In this document: one piece after another, positions 56,763-64,000 of the stretch
How the letters are laid out: each line of letters opens with the position of its first letter
Numbering within the stretch: the first letter of the stretch is position 1
Assembly: GCA_022606425.2 (NCBI GenBank)
Contig: JAHDVF020000992.1
Location: 1,116,001 to 1,180,000, forward strand
Source: Lepidostoma basale
Lineage: Eukaryota; Arthropoda; Insecta; Trichoptera; Lepidostomatidae
Reading direction: 5' to 3'
DNA length: 64,000 bases
Program-made: the position numbers and the translations under genes
Notes under the pieces: generated by a model
Databases searched by the model: none
The model's input: the letters and a program-made list of their open reading frames with translations, nothing else
What the model was told of the DNA's origin: nothing

Positions 56763-58440
56763 ACCAGTTAGCGTTCAAATTCACATATGTATAAGTGAAG
56801 GTAGTGGAGATTTCGGAACAACCTGTACATGTATTGGATTAGTACCCTTTAGTTTGCCTTCTGCTGAAAACGAGTTTCCAGCCTGTTCTATCGAATCGTT
56901 CATTTTAATTTCCCCGAAGTAAACTTTTACATTACGCGCGGCGAGAGGAGAGGAGAGGAGAGGACGGGAGGAGCGAGATATGCAAATTGTTGCGCGTCTC
57001 ATATCAGGAAGGTATTCTCACTTTTATGATGGATGAATGATGGGAGAACTAACATCGCGTTCATGAATATTTAAATTGAATCTGAAGCGGCGGGGAAGTT
57101 TTCTCCTTTTGTCCTAATAGTACCATTTGTGGTGAATAATTTTTACGTTTCTCTCGCATAAAGAACGGCGGTGCTACTGAAAATAATTTACGGGCGAACC
57201 TTTCGGAGATTGTTAAGCGCGCTCGCTGCCCGGTTTTAAGTCTCATTTAATTAACCCTAACAACCTCGCTACTCCCATTTCTTTAAGATACAAAAACAAA
57301 TATATAAACACAAATGCCGTTACTTTGAATTAACTTTACTCTTTTCACCTAATATGACATATTTTAATCCAAGAGGTAAACTTTTATATAGCAGCTAAAT
57401 ATTAGAATAAATATATCCTTTAATAAAAAAAAATTAATACATATTTGTTTTATTTTTAACAATTTCAGATTAAAACTTGTTTTTGAAGACGAACTTTATT
57501 TATATATAAACTTTATAATATTTTAAGCATTATGAATTTTCATTCGTTACTTGAACTTTTTATGTTCATTTGAAATCACCTCCTTTATCACCTCATTTCA
57601 TTTGATGTCCGATTGTGGGATCCGAAGTTTCGTGTAGGCAAGTACTTATAGCATTGTTAATTATCTTTAGGTAAGTACTCTGCGTAACGTGATTTTTTAC
57701 GAGTTATAAATTACGTAGAAAGTTTCTTTCCTAACGCAGATTTATTCCCCCGATAACCCCCGACGCGGTACCCGTTTCGCGTGACTTATATGACTGTTAA
57801 ATAAAATAAAATCTTGTTTCTAAACTCGGCGTATTATTCGGGAAGATAAATACTCCGAGCTGTAAAACTGTTTCGGCTCAATGGCTCCTGTACTTAAAAG
57901 GTGATTTATCTCTGTTAGTGGCTGATTAATAGGAAGGAAGGAAACAAAAGGCCCTGGGCTGGCCTCCTCCGGGAGTCTCTCACGGGGATTCTGTTCTGCG
58001 ATTATGAGGATTTAGTGTGTTCTTCAAATCCGCACGTTGATTCACTTATTACGACCTCCTAGTGCTTCTCATCCGGTCTATCTATTAATATAATTAATCA
58101 GCTTTATAAACGCCAATGTCGTGTTAATCTCTATCCGTATCCTTTTTTTCGTTATATTTATCTCTTTTACACAAATTCTGCATTTATGCAATTAATTTGT
58201 ATAAACCCTTAAACGCCCGTGCCCCGCGTCCAATAAGGTAGCCCACTGCCCAAGCACACATTCGCGCGACTTGCGACCTACGCGTAGCTGTTATAAAAAT
58301 AATTATATCTCTAAAATTAGTCGTCCTATTCGGGTAAAATAAAAAGCATTATCAAAATAAAAGATTGTTTATAATTTACATGTGTAATTTTTCACATTAT
58401 GTATACTTACTCTTGAGTTGACAGGGAATTGTTATCAACT
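56763..58440. other. Spacer with GC-rich blocks and a possible ratchet site
   Basis: 56930-57250 and 57730-58060 are GC-richer. AATTATCTTTAG|GTAAGTACT at 57659-57679 has a regenerated consensus donor directly after an acceptor, a recursive-splicing pattern, but the pyrimidine tract is short. No gene is recognised. Confidence 0.35.
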
Positions 58441-58704
58441 ATCAAGGTTTGAAAAATCTCACATCTGGGTCATATACTGCGTGGGGAAAAGTACCACCTT
58501 CTCCAACTGATATTGGAGGGGAAAATTGAGGGACGCCGAGGGCCCGGAAGGAGACAAATGTCCTGGCTGCGAAACGTGAGGGAGTGGACCGGCATCCGAA
58601 GTGTGGAGGAGCTGTTCCGAGTGGCGCAGGACAGGACAGGTTCGCCGAGGTGATTGCCAACGTTGGGGGGATCCGACAGGGCACTTGAAGAAGAAGAAGA
58701 AGAT
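58441..58704 (+). mobile_element. LINE 3' end with GAA tail (KIEGRRG family)
   Basis: The frame reads HILRGEKYHLLQLILEGKIE, GRRGPGRRQMSWLRNVREWT, GIRSVEELFRVAQDR. A single-base slip then leads to FAEVIANVGGIRQGT* and (GAA)n at 58687-58703. This is a widespread insect LINE C-terminus. Related fragments are at 10383-10460 (+) and 59765-59845 (-). Confidence 0.85.
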
Positions 58705-59139
58705 GTATACTAAAAACATTTAAAAAATCAAATATTCAATTAAAAAAAAAATCATATGCCAATTTTAAAGCGTTTGTCTATGCATATATCAATTTTAGGC
58801 AGTGGTGTACATTTTATGTTTTATTAGGCGGACCGTAATAAAACATCGCATATCCCAAGAGTCGATCTTGTAACGCAGGTATATACACTCATATTACGCA
58901 TCATGACAAAAATATTTATCGGAGCCGAAAATAAAATTATGGATCGGTATCTCAAAAACATTATTTACGTAAGCTTATATTCATATTTTGAATACTGTTG
59001 TCATAAATCAGTGTAATTCGATAGCGAAATCCACCATAATCACCGGTCCCGTACGGGAACGCTGACCATTGAACGACGCAAATCCGCGCTCCGGTACGGG
59101 ATCACTGGGCGTCTAAAGGTTAAATGTTTTAATTTTGAT
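58705..59139. other. AT-rich DNA with a small GC block
   Basis: GC-richer at about 59030-59110, where CGGTCCCGTACGGGAACGC and GGTACGGGATCAC give a short repeated ACGGGA word. No gene is seen. Confidence 0.45.
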
Positions 59140-59615
59140 ACAGTGCTATTATACGTATCACAATTTATTTTTATGAGACGTCGCGATTTCTGTTTCGCCA
59201 ACCTATGTTGGCATCATCGGGTGTTAATATCATCTAAAGATTTTTTTTTAAATCTTAAATTATATAAGAAATTAGTCATAGTAATGTGAACAAATTACAG
59301 CCAAAGTTATAAGCAAATTTAATAAAGATATGATAAAAACAGAATATTTCCAAATTTGTAAATTATATTTTCTTTTAAAATTGTCTAATTTCTTCACATA
59401 ACTATCTATTGCTAATCACACTAATGAGTTTGGTTCTCTATATAAAGAAAGACTTTTTTGTTGAATCTTAAGTTGTTTTGAACACTCGATGATACCAACA
59501 TAGGTTGGCGAATGAACTGTCGCGACAATCGTATAAGAATTCATTGTGATACGTTAAAATATTTTCTTATGTCGAAGTATCAGTGTTTCGGCCAAAACAA
59601 TGATTTATTTTATTA
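59140..59615 (-). mobile_element. Fold-back retroelement with hammerhead-like cores, longer variant
   Basis: On the minus strand it starts CATTGTTTTGGCCGAAACACTGATAC, like the copies at 14486 and 25386. Arms carry CGATGATGCCAACATAGGTTGGCGAAACAG (minus, 59190-59221) and CGATGATACCAACATAGGTTGGCGAATGAACTGTCG (plus, 59485-59522). The stem GCCAAC/GTTGGC is 6 bp and perfect in the first. The spacer is about 260 bp, longer than in the other copies. Confidence 0.65.
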
Positions 59616-59659
59616 ATTTGTAGATAAATTCGGTTGTCCATTTATCAAAAATTTATTGT

Positions 59660-59910
59660 TTATGAATTTGTTGGTTTTCTGGAAGTTTTATTATATTTTG
59701 TAGGACTTACATGGGTCGCTTTACAAAGGCATTATTTAATGCAATAGTTTTCCCATTCCATATCTGTTTTCCCGACGCTGGTTATCACTTCCGCAAAAGC
59801 CTCTCTGTCTTGCGCCACCCGGAATAACTCCTCCACGCTCCCCATTTAATGGTATAATATGGAGTTTTGCACCATCGTTTAAGAAATAAAAAATACTATT
59901 TAAATTAAAC
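59660..59910. repeat. Repeat related to 46564-46790, interrupted by a LINE piece
   Basis: GGTTTTCTGGAAGTTTTATTATATTTTGT and ATGGAGTTTTGCACCATCGTTTAA match, in the same order, TTTTCTAGAAGTTTTATTATATGTTTTGT and ATGGAGTTTTACACCATTGTTCTA at 46564-46770. Between them lies a minus-strand LINE fragment at 59765-59845. Confidence 0.5.
59765..59845 (-). mobile_element. LINE fragment (KIEGRRG family)
   Basis: Minus strand reads SVEELFRVAQDREAFAEVI, nearly identical in protein to the segment at 58441-58704, and lies about 1.1 kb away in the opposite orientation. Confidence 0.65.
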
Positions 59911-62342
59911 CTTTTGAAAAACCTCGATAGTTATTATATTTTTTCAAAACGTTTTTCATAGCTAACGAAAACCCCTCTGGACACCTTTCACCTGGAAGAA
60001 CACCTAACAGGGACAATTGGACCTCATCATCTCCAGGAGACAAGATTTCTGTGTCGCCAATCGTCAGATTTACCTATCTAAAGAAAAAGAAAAAGTTTTT
60101 TCATAATTTATTATTATTATTTTCAAAATGCTTAATGTTACTTACGTTGCGCTTCTAAAAAAATTTAATTTTGATTTGATGGAAAAATATCATATATTCG
60201 TATATCATATGGAAATTTAAAATAAATCAAATCATCTACCACGATACGATTATATAAAATATTTAAAAGAACTATATCCACATACATATTTTACATTGAT
60301 ATTATATTTATATCATAATATGTCAAGCTTCCATGAGGATTCGATTACGCCCGCCCCCTATTTAAATAGTAAACTTACTTATTAGAGGCAACGAGGAAAA
60401 GCTGCATTAAGGAGCGTATGTAAAATATGTCACTGTTCACGATTCCGGAATACTGTGGGGTACGAAGTGCGAGCACAAATTTGAAGAGTTCCGTGTAGCC
60501 GCTATCGATTTCTCATAAAGAATACGCGCCGCAAGGTATAGTAGCCGAAGCACGCCAGCACGCCACCCTCGCACGGCAGTACGCGTAGGTTAATCTCGAT
60601 GTGTATTATTACATTGTTCGCCGTGTATCTGGAGTCGTGTTGTGATGGGGCGTGGATAATTTAATTTTGATAGCCCTTTCCAAATCCCCCGATGTCACTG
60701 CATGCCCAAATTAAAAGCGCCGTTTATAAATAATAAAATGATTCCTCCCCTTGAAGGCGCCTCCGGTAAGAGCTTTCGCGTGTATTATTCAGGCCGGCGC
60801 TGGCGACACCGCCCTCCCGAGGGTTATATCGTATGAAGCTTCTGGCTTGTACCTCGTAGTGGACTTTCCTCATTTTTTCTTAGCGTATCTAAAGCGGCCT
60901 TGAATTTCTATATGGTATGCTATTTTTATCCTTATTAATCGATTTTCAATCTATTTTTATCCTTATTAATCGATTTTCAATCTATACGTACATTTAACAA
61001 ATGTGTTTGATGTTGGATAATACGTCTCAAATAAAAATTATATACTATTCACTTTACAACGACTCAAAGTTGTATCGTAATTCGAATCTAGTTATGTTCG
61101 CATCATATGCCTTTACAACGAACAATAATGCACCTGACGATCTTACCCAAACATTTGTGTGTAGATTATCACCGTTGATAAAGTGAGTGTTTTATTTATT
61201 TTGATTTTGCAAAAAAATACGTTTTATTTGATTATTCACATAAGCACAAAAAACCACACATAAGAACGTTTTTCCCATTAATATTTTTTTCGTAGAATTA
61301 TCGTGAGTTTGGATAATTTATTTATTTATTTATTTTACATGTTTTAACAATTATTTGCCAAAAAAGTTTATGGACTGTAGTTGTCACACTAGGCATGGCC
61401 TGTATCGTGACTACTACATAAAATAGGATGTTAGTAGCATTGTTAGTAAAATGGCGGTTTGTTAGTAAAATGGCTTGTTAGTAATCTTCTGCTAACATTG
61501 GTAATCACAATATGAAGATATAATTAAAATTACTAAATCTAAAAGAAAAAAGTGTTTTCTACGTCAAACGATGACCCCTTTATACACGGGTAACGCAGAG
61601 TTGCAGTTGTTTATGCAACTGCGTTACATTTTGACGGTGATTCGATTTCCATGAAGGGGAAGTGATTTCCGCTATACAGCACAAATGTCGAGTATGGCTT
61701 CCGTGGAGCGTTTGGAGCCTAAATCTTCCCCGGCGCGGGTTAACAGCGAGTTGACACGACCCCCGCCCCCGCCTGCCACTGGCAGCTGACACTTCTGGCG
61801 CTAGTTGCTATTCAATTACGCCTCTCCCACACTGTCGGAGCTAGGTTAAAAGTTTGCTTTAACATTCGATTGATGTGATGGAATCTCCATCAGAACGAGA
61901 CAACCCTTGACACAATAGTAGGGACATCAAACTGAAATGAATTTATAATTTGTCAGCAGACATGCCGTGTCTCTCGGAACCCGAGTGTCATGAACCGTAT
62001 TGTGTGACAATTTTCCGTAAAAGTTTTTCAACAAGTTGCTTTCTCCATTAGTCATTTTCCCTCGACCCCTGTCCTGACACTTCTAATACAACATATTGAC
62101 GTGGACGAGTTGCTTGTTTTTCAACAGCCCAAACTTTATACGGGCGTCGATCGAATTGACCAATTCGATCGTTATTAGTTAGTTAGTTGTTAAGTAAACT
62201 TTGACAAGTAATTAATTTTACACAATGAACACACACTGGTTGCAAAGTACGCTGCTAAAAATCTCAGTAGTAAAATAACAAATAATTTGAAAACCTACGT
62301 TCGGCATTTTATGGATATTTAGGGACTATTCTCAATAATGAG
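59911..62342. other. AT-rich DNA with GC-rich blocks, no clear gene
   Basis: GC-richer at about 60400-60860 and 61580-61830. A 31 bp tandem duplication is at 60920-60981. 60060-60105 ends in AAAGAAAAAGAAAAAG and may be a LINE tail. TTAGTTAGTTAG at 62176-62187 is a tail-like remnant. Confidence 0.4.
60920..60981. repeat. 31 bp perfect tandem duplication
   Basis: CTATTTTTATCCTTATTAATCG.. is repeated twice head to tail without a mismatch, followed by CTATACG. A recent local duplication. Confidence 0.85.
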
Positions 62343-62606
62343 ATGAAGTTGTTACTTTTAATCCATCTTTTTTCTTTAGTGACAAAGGACTCCATCATAC
62401 TGGTGAATGACGTCAGTAAATCGTTGCGTCTCTCCGCTTGTAAGATTTGTGTCAGAACGGTAAAGAAGTCCGTCTACTTCTTCCTTCGTTGCCTGACTGC
62501 CGAAAGTCGTGATTCATTTGGTAACCCTATGGCGCAGGAGACCTACTTCTACTTTGTCTCTCTCTCAATACAAAATGTACTGAAATTAATACTCCTACAG
62601 AGCTAG
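62343..62606 (+). CDS. Hypothetical 87-residue ORF with hydrophobic N-terminus
   Basis: The frame starts MKLLLLIHLFSLVTKDS, which resembles a short signal peptide, and has three Cys in SACKICVRTVKKSVYFFLRC. It ends ..VLKLILLQS* at 62606. The codons are not obviously AT-driven, and the DNA is more balanced in composition than its flanks. There is also an acceptor-like CATCTTTTTTCTTTAG at 62366-62381 inside it. No domain is recognised. It could equally be antisense to a retroelement gene or chance; I would not call it a gene without transcripts. Confidence 0.2.
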   Translation: MKLLLLIHLFSLVTKDSIILVNDVSKSLRLSACKICVRTVKKSVYFFLRCLTAESRDSFGNPMAQETYFYFVSLSIQNVLKLILLQS

Positions 62607-63310
62607 TCTTCTTGATGTCGTTCTACCTTCCTACCACCAACATTTTGTCCATGTCTTGGCCTGCTCTCAGCAGTTTCTATTCTAACTAGATTTGCATTAA
62701 TGTTTAAATAATGAAACGATTTCATTTTATTTAAATACTATAATCCATTCGATCATAGCAAGCGAAATTATTTTAAAGTGATATGAAGGCATTATTGCCG
62801 TGTAATCTGTGTGTGCAATTCGTAGATGTAAATCCCAACGTCATCAGTATTCACGCTTATGTGCATAAATGCTGAATAATGCATCACGGCTGCCGGCTGT
62901 TAGCGCTGCCGTGCCCGTCCACCCGGGCCCTGTGGGGTTATAATTGGAGATTAGCTCTAGAGCCACTCCCGGGTTTAACTATCATGATACCTGCCCAACA
63001 GTGGGTGTATCAGCAAGCTATTTCCACACATTTCTTAACTGTATAATGTTAACTGTAACTTTAACAATTATGGAAAACTCCTTTTTCAATATTTAATGTT
63101 ACGCCTTCTTCTCCTTTCAATATTGTTTCACATATTTCAAGTACACCCTATTAAATACTTACTTAATTAGTACTTATACTGCAAACAAAAGATGTAAAAA
63201 GTTGAAGGCCACAGAAGAGATGGGCCGACGACACAGCTTTAATAGCTGGTAAACGGCGGGTCAGAAAGACTAGTGACAGAAAAGATTGTAAACTTTTGCT
63301 TAATTTTCAC
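62607..63310. other. AT-rich DNA with one GC-rich block
   Basis: 62880-62985 is GC-richer. Nothing else is recognised. Confidence 0.45.
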
Positions 63311-63365
63311 CCTTGATCTATCAACAGCCGGATATGGCCTATATCTAGCAGTTGATAGATCAAGG
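63311..63365. repeat. Strong hairpin
   Basis: CCTTGATCTATCAAC (63311-63325) and GTTGATAGATCAAGG (63351-63365) are perfect inverted copies. The inner sequence GCCGGATAT-GGCC-TATATCTAGC pairs further, so the whole 55 bp folds into one long stem. It is followed immediately by CTGATGAAG. Confidence 0.7.
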
Positions 63366-64000
63366 CTGATGAAGAACTAGAATAATATTTAATATTATAT
63401 GTATTCATGTAGGTGATAACTTACTTCTAAAGGTTACTTTGTGCTATGGACAAATAATTATATCTTGTTTATTTAAGAATTGGAAATTCATTATGTATCC
63501 TATTTCTATCTATCCTTTGCCACGAATGCGAATGCGTTGAGATGATGTTTAAATTCCATCTTATCTATTTTGGGTTAACAAACTAACGTGAATGAATTCC
63601 CTGCAATTATCAATACTTGCCTTGAGAGAGATTTTTCCTACAGATCCGATTGACGATGTTTTGGTCTACCGTAACTACCAGACATTCCGGAATCTAGCAG
63701 GATCGTATGTATGTACAAGGTGCGCTCTAATTATTATAGAAATACGCGTGTATCTTATTATTTTACAGAATTAATTTATTTGTTTTTTTTTTCATTTATC
63801 TTGTACGTTAGATTATAACATATTTATCATTTAATATAATTTAGTATAAACAGCCGCTCTTTTGATGTCTCCGGATAATGGCGTTTAAGATAATAACATT
63901 TGTTATACAGAACAAAAATTTGACGTTTGTATGCTTAATTCCGTTTATTACGTCGTTATACTTTTTAAAACATCAAATATTTGTGCCAAAATATATTATC
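63366..64000. other. AT-rich DNA, nothing recognised
   Basis: A 60-codon frame at 63592-63774 has no domain. No repeats are recognised. Confidence 0.5.

Noticed and set aside
62176..62187. TTAGTTAGTTAG as telomere-like repeat
   Set aside because: Insect telomeres use TTAGG. The tetranucleotide here matches the 3' tails of the dominant LINE family.
1..64000. Prokaryotic systems (CRISPR arrays, operons, phage, toxin-antitoxin) and virus-derived genes
   Set aside because: No regularly spaced repeats, no tightly packed frames and no recognisable viral gene. Gene density, transposon types and splice-like signals are those of an insect genome.

Overview
This window is eukaryotic and almost certainly from an insect nuclear genome. 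It is AT-rich, has no bacterial-style gene packing and no open frame longer than about 200 codons, and is littered with decayed insect-type transposons: two mariner elements with TA target duplications, many 5'-truncated non-LTR retrotransposon (LINE) ends, and folded-back elements. I lean towards Lepidoptera, but nothing here fixes the order. I see no complete host protein-coding gene, no rRNA, no functional tRNA, and no CRISPR or prokaryotic system.

The most economical reading is the interior of one or more very long introns, or intergenic DNA with very large spacing. On the + strand there are several short, splice-bounded open segments. The two cleanest are 6001-6060 and 31865-31894. Both begin and end in phase 1, so they would join in frame across a 25.8 kb intron. 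A further group (23567-23617, 24205-24258, 26318-26335) is open only or also in phase 0, so it fits alternative or cryptic exons rather than the same reading frame. One of its donors, at 24258/24259, also resembles an insect recursive-splicing (ratchet) site. None of the encoded peptides is a family I recognise.

Repeat layout: 118-260, 6985-7440, 14486-14729, 25386-25654, 40965-40997, 50201-50232, 51711-51749, 56679-56714 and 59140-59615 carry hairpin elements sharing a hammerhead-ribozyme-like core. Mariner copies are at 8112-8943 (internally deleted) and 22238-23499 (near full length, frameshifted). A ~0.9 kb TTAA-flanked non-autonomous DNA element is at 19730-20626. LINE fragments of at least five families occur throughout. 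One family, whose ORF ends ...YPF-GETA* followed by a TTAG-type tail, occurs a dozen times (5082, 21243, 28048, 29186, 34190, 37395, 41818, 49322, 50398, 52806, 54741, 55013). Others end in GAA repeats.

Between the repeats lie roughly forty GC- and CpG-richer blocks of 100-430 bp separated by AT-rich DNA. A few contain TATA-like boxes. They may be conserved regulatory elements of a neighbouring or enclosing gene, which cannot be shown from one sequence. An 8-mer, TACGAGTA (either strand), occurs 19 times before position 45333 and, by my reading, not after it.
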